This document shows, piece by piece, positions 20,514 to 30,324 of a DNA stretch of 51,273 nt; position 1 is the stretch's first letter; each line of letters opens with the position of its first letter. The notes under the pieces are model-generated. The model searched no databases and was not told the DNA's origin. It saw nothing but the letters and a program-made list of their open reading frames with translations. The stretch is from Planococcus circulans (GTDB lineage: Bacteria > Bacillota > Bacilli > Bacillales_A > Planococcaceae), in contig NZ_JAIQCL010000015.1 of assembly GCF_020023385.1 (NCBI RefSeq), forward strand, positions 1-51,273, given 5' to 3'. A program made the translations under genes and the position numbers.

Positions 20514-22096
20514 CGCTTTTCACCTTTTTTCTTTGAATTTATTGCCAATTGCAGTCCTGCCAGCTTGCGGCCGAACGGAATGATATACCATTCCTTTTCC
20601 GTGATGATGCGGCTCTTTCCGATAAGCGCCATGAATACCAGCGCACCAAGCGGAATCGCCGTAGCCGTTGTCAAGGCAGCACCCAAACGGCTGGATAGAC
20701 CGTCAAACAGGTAGCCATCAGCCACAATTGACCAGCTCAGTACAACTGCCGACATAGCCAAAGCTGCGCCGAACAGCCAGATGTAATAGGAAAGCGGTGC
20801 AAACTGCAGCGGCCAGACTTTTTTGAAATAGAACACCAACCCGATGACAATCACCGCGAGGCCGATATTTCCGGCCAGCGCCGCTCCAGTCACCCCCCAT
20901 TCGGGCAGCAACAACCAATTGCTGACGACTTTTACCACCAAGCCCAATGCCAGCAATAAAGCCGGAACCCTCACTTTACCGAGACCATGCAGCATCGCGG
21001 TCATGATCAACAGCAGCGACATCCAAACGATCTGCCAGCTGAAGATGATCAAAGCGCCGGATTGTTCGCGCGTTTGGAACAAGGTTTCGTTAACATAGGG
21101 CATGACGAAGGTCAGACCAACTGCAGCAGCGAAGGCAAACAGGAACGATACACGGAAAGCCAACTTGGCATACATCTCAGGTGGCCTGCCGCTGTGGTTT
21201 TTCGAAGTCCGCGCCACCAACGGAACGATTGCCAAAGTCAGTGAAGTGGCGATCAAAATTCCGAATTGCACTAATGGCTGGCCCCGGTCGTAGATGCCTT
21301 TCTGTTCCATGGCTGCAATACGCGAGAGCCCGCTTTCTTCCAGCAGACGGAATACCGTAAACGAATCCACCAGCTGGAACAGCAGCAGGATCAACGAACT
21401 CATGCTGACACTCAAACTGACAGCAGTCATTTCTTTGATGATAGGCCAGGTCTGCAGTGGTGAAGGCTGTTTATGGAAGTCTGAATGCTTGCGGAAATGG
21501 GTCAGCAGCAGAAACACCGCACCCACTCCACCGGCAACTGCACCAAACATCGCCATCTGTCCAGCGGCGTACAATGAAAAACCGCTCGAGACGACGATCC
21601 ATGTCCCGACCAAAATGACCGATACGCGCAGCCCCTGCTCCATCACTTGGGCATAGGCAACCGGCGCCATGTTATTGCGCGACTGGAAATAGCCTTTCAG
21701 CACAGCGAGCGGTGCCATCAGCAGGACCGAAAAAGCGCCGACTTGCAGCAATCGATCCAATTGCTGATCGCCCATCCAGCCGGCCAGCAGCTCTGCACCA
21801 AAAAATAACAGCACGAATACCGCAATGGAAATAGCCGCCACGTAGATGAACGCGATGCGAAGAATCGCTCCATGCGCTTGTCTGCCCGTATCCGCCAGCA
21901 ATTTGGAGACCGCTACCGCAAACCCATAGGAAGTCCAAATGCCGAAAATCGCGACAAACGGATAAACCTGCTGGTATATATAGAAGCCCTGGTCTCCGAC
22001 AAGGTTCTGGAAAGGCACCCGGTAGACTGCACTCAATAGCTTAACGATGAATCCAGCGATCGTCAGCAGCACTGCGCCTTTCATAAATGATTTCAT
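20510..22096 (-). CDS. MOP-superfamily polysaccharide flippase (YabM/SpoVB-like)
   Basis: Polytopic membrane protein of 528 residues with many predicted hydrophobic segments (about 14), of the oligosaccharidyl-lipid flippase type that includes SpoVB and MurJ. The N-terminal signature is GAVLLTIAGFIVKLLSAVYRVPFQN, followed by GDQGFYIYQQVYPF. Transport of a lipid-linked glycan is inferred. The frame opens at GTG 22123, but ATG 22096 (with AAGG upstream) fits the family N terminus better. The spoVT gene that lies between this gene and mfd in B. subtilis is missing; mfd ends only 57 bp upstream. Confidence 0.88.
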   Translation of the reverse strand: MKSFMKGAVLLTIAGFIVKLLSAVYRVPFQNLVGDQGFYIYQQVYPFVAIFGIWTSYGFAVAVSKLLADTGRQAHGAILRIAFIYVAAISIAVFVLLFFGAELLAGWMGDQQLDRLLQVGAFSVLLMAPLAVLKGYFQSRNNMAPVAYAQVMEQGLRVSVILVGTWIVVSSGFSLYAAGQMAMFGAVAGGVGAVFLLLTHFRKHSDFHKQPSPLQTWPIIKEMTAVSLSVSMSSLILLLFQLVDSFTVFRLLEESGLSRIAAMEQKGIYDRGQPLVQFGILIATSLTLAIVPLVARTSKNHSGRPPEMYAKLAFRVSFLFAFAAAVGLTFVMPYVNETLFQTREQSGALIIFSWQIVWMSLLLIMTAMLHGLGKVRVPALLLALGLVVKVVSNWLLLPEWGVTGAALAGNIGLAVIVIGLVFYFKKVWPLQFAPLSYYIWLFGAALAMSAVVLSWSIVADGYLFDGLSSRLGAALTTATAIPLGALVFMALIGKSRIITEKEWYIIPFGRKLAGLQLAINSKKKGEKR

Positions 22097-22153
22097 TGTG
22101 CCTTCATTGTTCACCGGACCCACTCATCTCTTACTTATAGTAACTAATCCAAC

Positions 22154-25100
22154 CTAACTCACCGGTTTTGCTTCACGAAGCGATTCCGGCAAGAGTTTCA
22201 TCATGCCTTCCAACACATCGAACGGATGTAGTTTCTTGGTTTTATTCTCATCGATGGACATGACCAGCTGCTGGCCGGACATGCTGAATCCGACTGCGCG
22301 GCCGTATGCAGCAGAGTCCTCCACTACTTTTCCGCCATTGATGCCGGCTGTGCCTTTTTCGCTCAATTTGACGGTGACGACTTTGCCGTGTTGCTTGATC
22401 GCTTCCACACCTACCTGGCGTGCCCATACTTTCATTCGCGCAATGCGCAGCAAGCGGTCGGTTTCATTCGGCATATCGCCGAAGCGATCGATCAATTCAT
22501 CCTGCAGCTCAATCATTTCCTCTTCCGTGTCGATGCCTTTGACGCGTTTGTACATTTGGATTTTCTGATAGCCGTCGCCGATATAGGAATCCGGAATATA
22601 GGCGTCTAGATCGAGTGAAATCTCGATTTCCGGCACCACTTCTTTTTTGACTCCGGATTGGCGTTCGTCGATTGCTTCTTGCAGCATCTGTGAATACAGA
22701 TCAAAGCCGACAGAATCAATGAAGCCATGCTGCTGCGAACCAAGCAGATTGCCTGCGCCGCGGATCGTCAAATCGCGCATGGCGATTTTGAAGCCGGATC
22801 CGAGCTCGGTGAATTCTTTGATGGCCATCAGGCGTTTTTCTGCAACGTCCGTCAGCACTTTGTCGCGCTGATACATGAAATACGCGTAAGCCACTCGGCT
22901 CGAACGCCCGACGCGTCCGCGCAATTGATAGAGCTGCGACAAGCCCATGCGATCGGCATTGTAAACGATTAAGGTGTTAACGTTTGGAATATCAATACCG
23001 GTTTCGATGATGGTCGTTGTCACCAAGACATCGTAATCGCCGTCAAGGAAACCTAAAATGACCGATTCCAGTTCAGTTTCACTCATTTGTCCATGGGCAT
23101 AGCCAACACGTGCTTCCGGTACTAATTGTTGGATTTCCTCTACTTTCCGCGTCATATCATCTACGCGGTTATACAAATAAAACACTTGTCCGCCGCGCGC
23201 CATTTCGCGTTCGATGGCTTCACGCACGAGCGCGCCGTTATGTTCCATCACATAACTTTGCACCGGGAAACGGTTGGCCGGCGGCGTTTCGATGACGGAC
23301 AGATCACGCACACCGATCATCGACATATGAAGCGTCCGCGGAATCGGCGTCGCCGTTAGCGTCAACACATCCACGTTGGTCTTCATTTGTTTGATCTTTT
23401 CCTTATGGGTCACACCAAAACGCTGTTCTTCATCAATGATCAATAACCCAAGATCTTTATACTGCATATCTTTCGATAAAATCCGATGCGTGCCGACAAC
23501 TACATCAACCGACCCATTCTTCAGGCCTTTGACGGTTTCGGTCTGCTGCTTCTTGGAGCGGAAACGGCTCATCAAGCCGACCGTAATCGGGTAATCCTTG
23601 AAGCGTTCGCTCATCGTTTCAAAATGCTGCTGGGCCAATATCGTCGTCGGTACGAGGAACGCCACTTGCTTGCCGTCCAATACCGCTTTGAACGCAGCAC
23701 GGATCGCCACTTCTGTTTTTCCGTATCCGACATCGCCACAGATCAGGCGGTCCATCGGCCGTTCGTTTTCCATGTCCCTCTTCACTTCATTGATTGAGCG
23801 CAGCTGGTCGACGGTTTCTTCATACGGGAACTCCGCCTCGAATTGGCGCTGCATGTCCTGCTCTTCAGAGAAAGCAAAGCCTCTCAACGCTTCCCGTTCT
23901 GCATAGAGTTTGATCAGGTCATCTGCAATATCCTGTACGGCTGCAGAGACTTTCGTGCGGGTTTTCTTCCATTCCGCGCCGCCCATCTTGTGCAGTTTCG
24001 GTTCTTTTTCTTCAGATGCAATGTATTTTTGGATCAAGTCGATTTTATCGACCGGCACGAATAATTTATCATCTGCTTTATAGACAATATGGAGATAGTC
24101 TTTATGGACCCCTCCGCTTTCCAGGGTTTCAATCCCTACAAAACGGCCGATGCCGTGATGGATGTGCACGATATAATCGCCCGGTTTGATTTCGGAGTAG
24201 CTTTTGATGCGCTCTGCATTCGTCAGTTTTTGGGCACGCGTCTTCTTCTTCGGCTGCTGCTTGAACAATTCCGAATCCGTAATGACGGTCAAACGCTGAA
24301 GCGGCATTTCAAATCCTGTCGACAGCTCGCCATCGACCAAATAGATTTTGCCGCCTTGGATTTCTGTCGAAGGTGAGGCGATTTCCGCTTCCATGTCATA
24401 ATCCGCAAGAACAGCCCGCACTTTTTCCATACGGTCATCGCCTTGTGCCACGATGAAGATCTGGAACTTCCCTAGGGTCCAGCGTTCCATCTCCGCTTTC
24501 AACAGATGCATTTGCCCGTGAAAGGATTGCATCGGCTTACATGAGAAAGCGATGGACTTTTTGACCGAAACCATTGGGAATGTCCGGACGAATAAAGACA
24601 GGAAAGTTACCTTTTGCTGAAGTTTCGTCATCATTTCACGGAAAGTATACGTTAACGGAACATCATGAAGAAACTTCCCTTCTTCCAGAAGCGAGACGAT
24701 CCAGTCGCCTTCTTCGCGCTCCAGCGTATCCGTCATTTCCTGGATCCGCCCCAATTCATCAAAAAAGACCAATCCATTTCCCGGGAAATAATCGCCTAGA
24801 GACGCTGTTTGAGTCTCAACCAGCGACGCGTATTTCGATAGCTGTTCCGGTGTTTCGCCTTGTTTCAATAAATCGATGTCATGCTGAATATGCTGAAGCA
24901 TCAAAGCTTTCGTATCGTCAGTTTTTATCTTCTTCAAACTGGCTGCGAGTTTGGCTTCCAACTTCCCTGCCAGACCGACGCGCTGGTCTTTCGACAGCAC
25001 CAACTCACTCGCAGGAAGGATACACAGCGATTTGACTTTCTCAAGCGAACGCTGGTCTTCCGCTGAAAACAGACGCAAAGAGTCCACTTCCGTATCAAAC

Positions 25101-25687
25101 AATTCGATGCGTACCGGATGTTCCAAATTCAGTGGGTAAATATCCAAGATTCCTCCACGAAGCGCAAACTCGCCTGGAGTGGTCACCATCGGTGTCCGGG
25201 AATAGCCCATCGCCACCAATTTCAACAGCCATTCCGCTGTATCAAGTTCTTCGCCTTCGGCAATACGCAAGGTGGCATAGTCCCATTGCTCTTTTGTCGG
25301 CAATAACTTCCGCATCCCCGCTACCGGCGTGATGTAAATCCCTTTTCCGACACTCTTCATATGATCGAGCGTATCGATGCGGTGAGCGCGCAGTTCAGGG
25401 CCAGAAAAAGAGACCTCGGCAGCGATCAACTCTTCCGCTGGGTAAAGGTGAACATGTTCTTCGCCGACCAGACGCACCAAATCATCGTAGACACGCTGGG
25501 CATGCAGCAAGTTTGGCGTGACGATCAATAGAGGAGTATCCGCTTCGGACCAGATTGTCTGGTAGAAAATTGGCCGCGCACTCCCAGACAAGCCGGAAAT
25601 CAGCTGATGGTCTTGGCCTTTCTTTAAATCGGCGATAAAGTTCTGTGTATGGGTGTCCTCCGAGAAGGTCTTTAAAATATGGTTCAT
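22154..25687 (-). CDS. mfd: Transcription-repair coupling factor
   Basis: Removes stalled RNA polymerase and recruits UvrA. The protein has 1177 residues, like B. subtilis Mfd. Domains in order: UvrB-like N-terminal part (about 1-350), the RNA-polymerase-interacting CarD-like domain (KPGDYIVHIHHGIGRFVGIE, about 500), RecG-like translocase motor with Walker A GDVGYGKTEVAIRAAF, DEEQRFGV box, TATPIPRTLHM and QLRGRVGRSSRVAYAYF, then the TRCF C-terminal domain. AGGAGG spaced 7 nt from ATG 25687 fixes the start inside a slightly longer frame. The sporulation gene fin, usual upstream, is absent. Confidence 0.97.
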   Translation of the reverse strand: MNHILKTFSEDTHTQNFIADLKKGQDHQLISGLSGSARPIFYQTIWSEADTPLLIVTPNLLHAQRVYDDLVRLVGEEHVHLYPAEELIAAEVSFSGPELRAHRIDTLDHMKSVGKGIYITPVAGMRKLLPTKEQWDYATLRIAEGEELDTAEWLLKLVAMGYSRTPMVTTPGEFALRGGILDIYPLNLEHPVRIELFDTEVDSLRLFSAEDQRSLEKVKSLCILPASELVLSKDQRVGLAGKLEAKLAASLKKIKTDDTKALMLQHIQHDIDLLKQGETPEQLSKYASLVETQTASLGDYFPGNGLVFFDELGRIQEMTDTLEREEGDWIVSLLEEGKFLHDVPLTYTFREMMTKLQQKVTFLSLFVRTFPMVSVKKSIAFSCKPMQSFHGQMHLLKAEMERWTLGKFQIFIVAQGDDRMEKVRAVLADYDMEAEIASPSTEIQGGKIYLVDGELSTGFEMPLQRLTVITDSELFKQQPKKKTRAQKLTNAERIKSYSEIKPGDYIVHIHHGIGRFVGIETLESGGVHKDYLHIVYKADDKLFVPVDKIDLIQKYIASEEKEPKLHKMGGAEWKKTRTKVSAAVQDIADDLIKLYAEREALRGFAFSEEQDMQRQFEAEFPYEETVDQLRSINEVKRDMENERPMDRLICGDVGYGKTEVAIRAAFKAVLDGKQVAFLVPTTILAQQHFETMSERFKDYPITVGLMSRFRSKKQQTETVKGLKNGSVDVVVGTHRILSKDMQYKDLGLLIIDEEQRFGVTHKEKIKQMKTNVDVLTLTATPIPRTLHMSMIGVRDLSVIETPPANRFPVQSYVMEHNGALVREAIEREMARGGQVFYLYNRVDDMTRKVEEIQQLVPEARVGYAHGQMSETELESVILGFLDGDYDVLVTTTIIETGIDIPNVNTLIVYNADRMGLSQLYQLRGRVGRSSRVAYAYFMYQRDKVLTDVAEKRLMAIKEFTELGSGFKIAMRDLTIRGAGNLLGSQQHGFIDSVGFDLYSQMLQEAIDERQSGVKKEVVPEIEISLDLDAYIPDSYIGDGYQKIQMYKRVKGIDTEEEMIELQDELIDRFGDMPNETDRLLRIARMKVWARQVGVEAIKQHGKVVTVKLSEKGTAGINGGKVVEDSAAYGRAVGFSMSGQQLVMSIDENKTKKLHPFDVLEGMMKLLPESLREAKPVS

Positions 25688-25722
25688 CCAACTTCCTCCT
25701 TTCAAAAACGTATAGGAAACAG

Positions 25723-25754
25723 AAAAAAGCTCTGAACGCCGTATGCGTCAAAGC
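25723..25754 (-). terminator. Possible pth terminator
   Basis: Imperfect minus-strand hairpin GCTTTGACGC/GCGTTCAGAGC followed by TTTTTT, between pth and mfd. No good promoter follows, so mfd may rely on readthrough. Confidence 0.6.
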
Positions 25755-25756
25755 GG

Positions 25757-26320
25757 TTATGCTCCATTAAATTGATTCATTACTTCGAGATACGGTTTGG
25801 AAAGCCAGCTTTCACAGGCTGCCGCGCTTTTTTTGATGGCGTCTTCCACTTCCGGACGCTCTTCTTTCGAGAATCGCTGCAGCACATAATCCGGTACCTT
25901 CATACCTGCCGGTGGACGGCTGATGCCAATGCGCAAACGGTTGAATTCCTGGGTTCCCAGATGCTGAATCAGTGACTTGATGCCGTTATGGCCGCCTGCA
26001 CTGCCTTTTTGGCGCAACCGCAATTGGCCCGCCGGCAAATCAAGGTCATCGTAAATTACAATGATATCTTTCAGGTCGATGCCATAATAGTCCATCAGCG
26101 CACTGACACTCTCGCCCGACAAATTCATATAGGTCAGCGGCTTTAACAGCATCACTTTGCCTTCGGGACGATGGCTAATGGAATACATGCCTTTAAATTT
26201 GGACTGCGTCAACGGGGCGTTCCATTGGCCCGCCAAATAATCCACCACTTTAAAGCCGATATTGTGGCGCGTGTCTTCATATGCTTTACCTGGATTCCCC
26301 AAGCCGATAATCAGTTTCAT
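25757..26320 (-). CDS. pth: Peptidyl-tRNA hydrolase
   Basis: Releases peptides from dropped-off peptidyl-tRNA. From ATG 26320 it has 188 residues with the family motifs [23 protein letters not shown] (catalytic His in TRHN), [43 protein letters not shown] and [15 protein letters not shown]. The frame extends 8 codons further, but family proteins start at LIIGLGNPG and AAGGAAG precedes ATG 26320. It corresponds to spoVC of B. subtilis and keeps its position after ctc. Confidence 0.96.
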   Translation of the reverse strand: MKLIIGLGNPGKAYEDTRHNIGFKVVDYLAGQWNAPLTQSKFKGMYSISHRPEGKVMLLKPLTYMNLSGESVSALMDYYGIDLKDIIVIYDDLDLPAGQLRLRQKGSAGGHNGIKSLIQHLGTQEFNRLRIGISRPPAGMKVPDYVLQRFSKEERPEVEDAIKKSAAACESWLSKPYLEVMNQFNGA

Positions 26321-26352
26321 ACCCATCTTCCTTTGCTTTTTCACTGCCTTCT

Positions 26353-26361
26353 ATTTTACCA
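26353..26361 (-). promoter_or_regulatory. Possible pth promoter (extended -10)
   Basis: Minus-strand TG-G-TAAAAT (26353-26361), directly downstream of the ctc terminator T-run, about 33 bp before the pth start. There is no clear -35. Confidence 0.4.
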
Positions 26362-26376
26362 TAAGTGATCTTGAAA

Positions 26377-26414
26377 CAAAAAAATAGGGACTGTCTCTCG
26401 ACAGCCCCTTATTT
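26377..26414 (-). terminator. ctc terminator
   Basis: Minus-strand hairpin AAATAAGGGGCTGTC/GACAGTCCCTATTT with a GAGA loop and a seven-T tail, 12 bp after the ctc stop. Confidence 0.9.
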
Positions 26415-26425
26415 CCTGTTCGTAT

Positions 26426-27076
26426 TTACGCTTCTTTGTTTTCTTCTTCAGAATCGTCGCTGCCAACCACTTCTGGTTCTGCATCTTCGTCAGATACAGT
26501 TTCAAGCTCGTCCAATTCTTCTTGTGTACGAGGAGCTGTTGCCGAAACAAGGATAAAGTCGTCTTCGTCCAAGATTTCGTAAGATACAGTTCCGCGGATA
26601 TCGCCGACTGTGATGGTTTCACCGATTGCAAGTTCAGTAGTATCTACTTCCAAAGCATCCGGAATATCAGAAGGTTTAACGCGAACATTTACTTCACGGT
26701 TAGGCTGTGTGATAAAGCCGCCTTCTTTTTCGCCTACTGATTCGCCTGTCAAGTGAACAGTTACTGCCACTTCTAGCTCATCTGACATATTGATCGCTAA
26801 AAAGTCAACATGCTTGAAGCTGCCTTTTAAAGCGTCCATTTGATAATCGCTCAATACAACGTTTGTAGTTGTGCCATCGATTTCAAGGCTGATTACGCCG
26901 TTACGTCCAGATTCACGCAAAGTTTTAATCAAATCAATTTCAGATACAGTTACCGGTGTCGTTTCAGTTTTAAAACCGTAAACTACGCCTGGTACATTGC
27001 CTTTCGAACGAATTTCAGTCAACGCAGAATTCTTGTTGCTGCTTTCTCTTTTTTGTGCGGTCATTTTTACAGTCAT
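26426..27076 (-). CDS. ctc: Ribosomal protein bL25, general stress protein Ctc type
   Basis: 5S rRNA-binding ribosomal protein. At 216 residues it is the long TL5/Ctc form: an L25 N-terminal domain (about 1-95, with NVPGVVYG near residue 28), a beta-rich C-terminal domain (about 96-185, with VKPSDIPDALEVD) and a strongly acidic tail. ATG 27076 is preceded by GGAGG at 9 nt. A sigma-B-like promoter sits upstream, which fits its known stress induction in B. subtilis. It lies between prs and pth as in that species. Confidence 0.95.
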   Translation of the reverse strand: MTVKMTAQKRESSNKNSALTEIRSKGNVPGVVYGFKTETTPVTVSEIDLIKTLRESGRNGVISLEIDGTTTNVVLSDYQMDALKGSFKHVDFLAINMSDELEVAVTVHLTGESVGEKEGGFITQPNREVNVRVKPSDIPDALEVDTTELAIGETITVGDIRGTVSYEILDEDDFILVSATAPRTQEELDELETVSDEDAEPEVVGSDDSEEENKEA

Positions 27077-27137
27077 TACTTTCAGCCTCCAGTTATATTA
27101 AAAAGTACATAATTCACGATAGGTACATGACTAGTAT

Positions 27138-27165
27138 ATACCCATTTCTTATATTAATGAAACCT
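27138..27165 (-). promoter_or_regulatory. Sigma-B-type promoter of ctc
   Basis: Minus-strand AGGTTTCA (-35 core GTTTCA at 27158-27163) and GGGTAT (-10 at 27138-27143) with a 14-bp spacer. This is the arrangement of the classical B. subtilis ctc promoter (GTTTAA-N14-GGGTAT). A vegetative -10 TATACT overlaps its end. Confidence 0.7.
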
Positions 27166-27191
27166 AGAGCATGGAAAGTTATTAGTGCCGA

Positions 27192-28154
27192 TCAATCAAA
27201 GAGCGTGCTGACGGACTTTTGCTCATGAACACGAACAATTGTTTCGGCCAATAAACGTGCTACAGACAGCTGTTTGATCTTAGGAGATTTCTTTTCTTCA
27301 GGCAATGCAATCGAATTGGTGATGATCAATTCCTTGATAACCGAATCATTGATGCGTTGTACAGCAGGACCGGATAGCACCGGGTGTGTACAGCAGGCAT
27401 AAACTTCTTTCGCACCGCTTTCGATTAAAGCACTCGCAGCGATCGAGATCGTTCCTGCTGTGTCAATGATGTCATCGATGATAATGGCTGTTTTGCCTTC
27501 TACATTTCCGACAATGTTCATGACTTCCGAGACATTCGGACGCGGACGGCGTTTATCGATGATTGCAATCGGTGCTTTCAAGCGGTCTGCCATTTTACGT
27601 GCACGTGTCACTCCACCGTGATCCGGTGAAACAATAATGACATTTTCAAGGTCAACGCCGCTTTCATTCAGGAAGTAATCAGAAAGCAATGGTACAGCCA
27701 CCAAATGGTCAATCAAAATATCAAAGAATCCTTGGATTTGAGGAGCATGCAGATCAAGAACGATCACGCGTGTAGCTCCTGCAGTTTCCAGTAAGTTCGC
27801 TACTAATTTCGCTGTAATCGGCTCACGTGAACGTGCTTTACGGTCTTGTCGTGCATAACCATAATATGGAATTACGACATTGACGGTCCGGGCAGAAGCA
27901 CGTTTAACGGCATCAATCATGATCAATAGCTCCATCAAGTTCTCGTTGACTGGCTGAGAAGTTGATTGCACGATAAATACATCATAACCGCGAATACTTT
28001 CTTCTATATTAATCTGGATTTCCCCATCGCTGAAATGTGTAACTGAACTTTTTCCAAGTGGAATGCCTGCGTGTTTCGAAATTTCTTCAGCCAGCTCCTG
28101 GTTCGAATTCAATGAAAAGATTTTCAATTTCGAGTTTGCATTTTGATAGCCCAT
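27192..28154 (-). CDS. prs: Ribose-phosphate pyrophosphokinase
   Basis: Makes PRPP from ribose 5-phosphate and ATP, feeding hpt, purine, pyrimidine, histidine and tryptophan synthesis. The 320-residue protein shows [21 protein letters not shown], the catalytic [20 protein letters not shown] stretch, [12 protein letters not shown] and the PRPP loop [18 protein letters not shown] 28154 is only 15 bp from the glmU stop; its AGGAGGG overlaps the glmU stop region at a slightly long spacing of about 11 nt. glmU-prs-ctc is the Bacillus order. Confidence 0.97.
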   Translation of the reverse strand: MGYQNANSKLKIFSLNSNQELAEEISKHAGIPLGKSSVTHFSDGEIQINIEESIRGYDVFIVQSTSQPVNENLMELLIMIDAVKRASARTVNVVIPYYGYARQDRKARSREPITAKLVANLLETAGATRVIVLDLHAPQIQGFFDILIDHLVAVPLLSDYFLNESGVDLENVIIVSPDHGGVTRARKMADRLKAPIAIIDKRRPRPNVSEVMNIVGNVEGKTAIIIDDIIDTAGTISIAASALIESGAKEVYACCTHPVLSGPAVQRINDSVIKELIITNSIALPEEKKSPKIKQLSVARLLAETIVRVHEQKSVSTLFD

Positions 28155-28169
28155 TAGGTGTGAACCCTC

Positions 28170-29543
28170 CTATTTTTTACCGTTCAATTTGTTTGCATAG
28201 CCTTCTTTATTTTCTTGGCGCGCGCGAGCAATCGCCAATGAATCCACGGGTACATCTTTTGAAATGGTAGAACCAGCAGCCACATAAGAACCTTTTCCTA
28301 CAGTGACCGGCGCAATCAGATTTGAGTTGCAGCCGATAAACGTATCGTCTTCAATGATGGTCTGGAATTTATTTTTGCCATCGTAATTTACTGTAATGGT
28401 GCCACAGCCGATATTGACGCCTGTCCCGACATGGGCATCGCCAATATAGCTTAAATGAGAAACTTTACTGTCGTTTCCGACTTCTGATTTTTTCACTTCG
28501 ACAAAGTTGCCGATTTTCACATCATTGCCCAAAACGGTTTGTGGACGGATGTGTGCAAATGGCCCAACAGCAGTATCTGTGCCAATGCTGCTGTCATGGA
28601 TTTCCGAGCTGCGGATTGCCGTACGGTCGCCGATTACGCTGTTGACGATTTGACTGTTTGAAGAAATGACGCAGTCTTCTCCGATTTTTGTATGGCCTTC
28701 AATCGTGACATTCGGATGGATAATCGTATCCGCTCCTATTTCAGCTTGTGCACTGATATAGGCAGTAGCCGGATCGATGATCGAAACACCGGCTCTCATA
28801 TGTTTTTCAGCAATCCGTTTGCGCATGATGCCTTCAGCCTGACTCAATGCAACACGGTCATTTACACCCAATGTCTCATCAAAGCTGTCTGTAGCATAAG
28901 CAGCAACGATTTCACCTTGTTTTTGGAGGATCTCGATGACGTCAGGCAAATAATATTCACCTTGGACATTATCGTTGGAAACCAGTTTTAACGCTTCAAA
29001 CAAGGCTTCATTGTCAAAGCAATAAGTGCCTGTATTGATTTCTTTCACTTGCTGCTCTTCTGGGGAAGCGTCTTTTTGCTCGACGATCTTCTCGACGATG
29101 CCAGCGCTGTTGCGAAGAATCCGTCCGTAGCCTGTCGGATTATCAGCTATCGCTGTCAGGATGGTCGCCTTTGCCTGTGTTTCAGCATGCTGATCGAGTA
29201 ATGCCTGCATCGTTTCCGGTCGGATCAATGGAGTGTCTCCACAAACGACTAAAGTTGTTCCTGCCAGACCTTCAATCAATGAGGCTGTCTGTTGAACTGC
29301 ATGAGCGGTCCCAAGTTGTTCCGCCTGCAGCGCATATTCACTTTTGTCACCTAGTTGCTGCTGAACTTTTTCAGCACCATGGCCGACGACAGTGACGATT
29401 TTTTCAACACCGAGCTGCTCGACATTGCCTGTTACATGCTCAACCATCGGCATGCCGCAGACTGGATGAAGCACTTTATACAATTTCGACTTCATACGGG
29501 TGCCCTGACCGGCTGCTAAAATTACTGCATATGTATTCGCCAT
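28170..29543 (-). CDS. glmU: Bifunctional N-acetylglucosamine-1-phosphate uridyltransferase / glucosamine-1-phosphate acetyltransferase
   Basis: Makes UDP-GlcNAc for peptidoglycan and wall polymers. The 457-residue protein has an N-terminal nucleotidyltransferase domain ([48 protein letters not shown]) and, from about residue 255, a left-handed beta-helix with hexapeptide repeats, including the acetyltransferase segment [14 protein letters not shown] and [26 protein letters not shown] spaced 6 nt from ATG 29543 supports the start. Promoter, leader hairpin and spoVG lie upstream. Confidence 0.97.
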   Translation of the reverse strand: MANTYAVILAAGQGTRMKSKLYKVLHPVCGMPMVEHVTGNVEQLGVEKIVTVVGHGAEKVQQQLGDKSEYALQAEQLGTAHAVQQTASLIEGLAGTTLVVCGDTPLIRPETMQALLDQHAETQAKATILTAIADNPTGYGRILRNSAGIVEKIVEQKDASPEEQQVKEINTGTYCFDNEALFEALKLVSNDNVQGEYYLPDVIEILQKQGEIVAAYATDSFDETLGVNDRVALSQAEGIMRKRIAEKHMRAGVSIIDPATAYISAQAEIGADTIIHPNVTIEGHTKIGEDCVISSNSQIVNSVIGDRTAIRSSEIHDSSIGTDTAVGPFAHIRPQTVLGNDVKIGNFVEVKKSEVGNDSKVSHLSYIGDAHVGTGVNIGCGTITVNYDGKNKFQTIIEDDTFIGCNSNLIAPVTVGKGSYVAAGSTISKDVPVDSLAIARARQENKEGYANKLNGKK

Positions 29544-29613
29544 TCCTTACCCCTCCGCTCCTGATCTGATAAGATTCCTTTTACCGATCCTATCTATTCA
29601 TTTATTTATTCTA

Positions 29614-29654
29614 TCAGTTGATAAACCCAGTTTTATCCTGGCTATATCAACTGA
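29614..29654 (-). promoter_or_regulatory. Hairpin in the glmU leader
   Basis: Perfect 10-bp stem TCAGTTGATA/TATCAACTGA (29614-29623 and 29645-29654) with an inner CCAG/CTGG stem. It sits between the glmU promoter and the Shine-Dalgarno, about 70 nt from the start codon. No T-run follows, so it is not a terminator. A regulatory or stabilising role is inferred only. Confidence 0.55.
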
Positions 29655-29675
29655 AAATTTAGCTTTTCCTTATTG

Positions 29676-29704
29676 ACTATAGCGGAAAAACCTTGATTTT
29701 TCAA
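29676..29704 (-). promoter_or_regulatory. glmU promoter
   Basis: Minus-strand TTGAAA (29699-29704) and TATAGT (29676-29681) with a 17-bp spacer. The -35 lies in the loop of an AAACCTTGA/TCAAGGTTT hairpin (about 29688-29709) that ends in TTTTT and may be a terminator for spoVG. Confidence 0.65.
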
Positions 29705-29744
29705 GGTTTCAAGGCATGACAATAACATGACAAAAAGAGTCAAA

Positions 29745-29779
29745 TAAAAAAAGAGCCCATTTACTATACAAGGCCCCTC
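29745..29779 (-). terminator. Possible spoVG terminator
   Basis: Imperfect minus-strand stem AGGGGCC/GGGCTCT followed by TTTTTTT, just after the spoVG stop. A second hairpin with a T-tail (29686-29709) lies further downstream and may share the role. Confidence 0.45.
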
Positions 29780-29791
29780 GATTCAGCTCCA

Positions 29792-30076
29792 TTAAACGCC
29801 GGCATTTTCCAAGACCGATTCGCTTTCACTTTGCTCATATGCAGTTAAGACAGCTTCTTGAAGCTTTGTTCGCGCACTTGAATTGATTGGATGTGCAATG
29901 TCCCGAAACTCTCCATCGGGTGTTCTTTTACTTGGCATTGCAACAAACAATCCTTCGTTCCCATCAATTACTCTAATGTCATGGATGACGAATTCGTTAT
30001 CCAGCGTGATGGAAGCGATCGCTCTCATTCGGCCATCGGTTTGTACACGTCGTAGTCTCACATCTGTTACTTCCAT
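29792..30076 (-). CDS. spoVG: SpoVG family RNA/DNA-binding regulator
   Basis: Small regulator known in Firmicutes to affect septation, capsule and virulence genes. The 94-residue protein has the family core [51 protein letters not shown] and a variable C terminus. ATG 30076 follows GGGGGG at 8 nt. It is the only gene here named for sporulation that is kept, and the family is common in non-spore-formers. A sigma-H-like promoter is visible upstream. Confidence 0.96.
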   Translation of the reverse strand: MEVTDVRLRRVQTDGRMRAIASITLDNEFVIHDIRVIDGNEGLFVAMPSKRTPDGEFRDIAHPINSSARTKLQEAVLTAYEQSESESVLENAGV

Positions 30077-30127
30077 TCTCTCATCCCCCCTTCTCTCAGC
30101 TGCTATTTTTAAACCCTAATTATGGGT

Positions 30128-30154
30128 ATTCGCTATAAAGGACTAATCTCCTTC
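30128..30154 (-). promoter_or_regulatory. Sigma-H-like promoter of spoVG
   Basis: Minus-strand GAAGGAGAT (30146-30154), an 11-bp spacer and AGCGAAT (30128-30134). This fits the sigma-H pattern RnAGGAwww-N11/12-RnnGAAT with one mismatch, about 50 bp before the spoVG start. The B. subtilis spoVG promoter is of this type. Confidence 0.6.
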
Positions 30155-30260
30155 ATAAATTACAAAACTAATTTGAAAATTTGCTTAATAAACTGAAATA
30201 ACTATCTACTTTGAAAAAAATGTCCTTCTTTGCTCTCTATCCGGGATTCTTCTCTTCCGT

Positions 30261-30306
30261 AAAAAGAAGCAGGCAAACTCAATTTAATGAGTCTACCTGC
30301 TTCTTT
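30261..30306 (-). terminator. ridA terminator
   Basis: Very long hairpin (about 19 pairs, AAAGAAGCAGG...CCTGCTTCTTT, including G-U pairs) with an ATTAAATT loop and a T tail, downstream of ridA. Confidence 0.9.
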
Positions 30307-30324
30307 AATTCACCTTATATAGGT

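Noticed and set aside
24574..25035. 153-residue open frame on the plus strand
   Set aside because: Antisense to mfd; no supporting start signal or domain.
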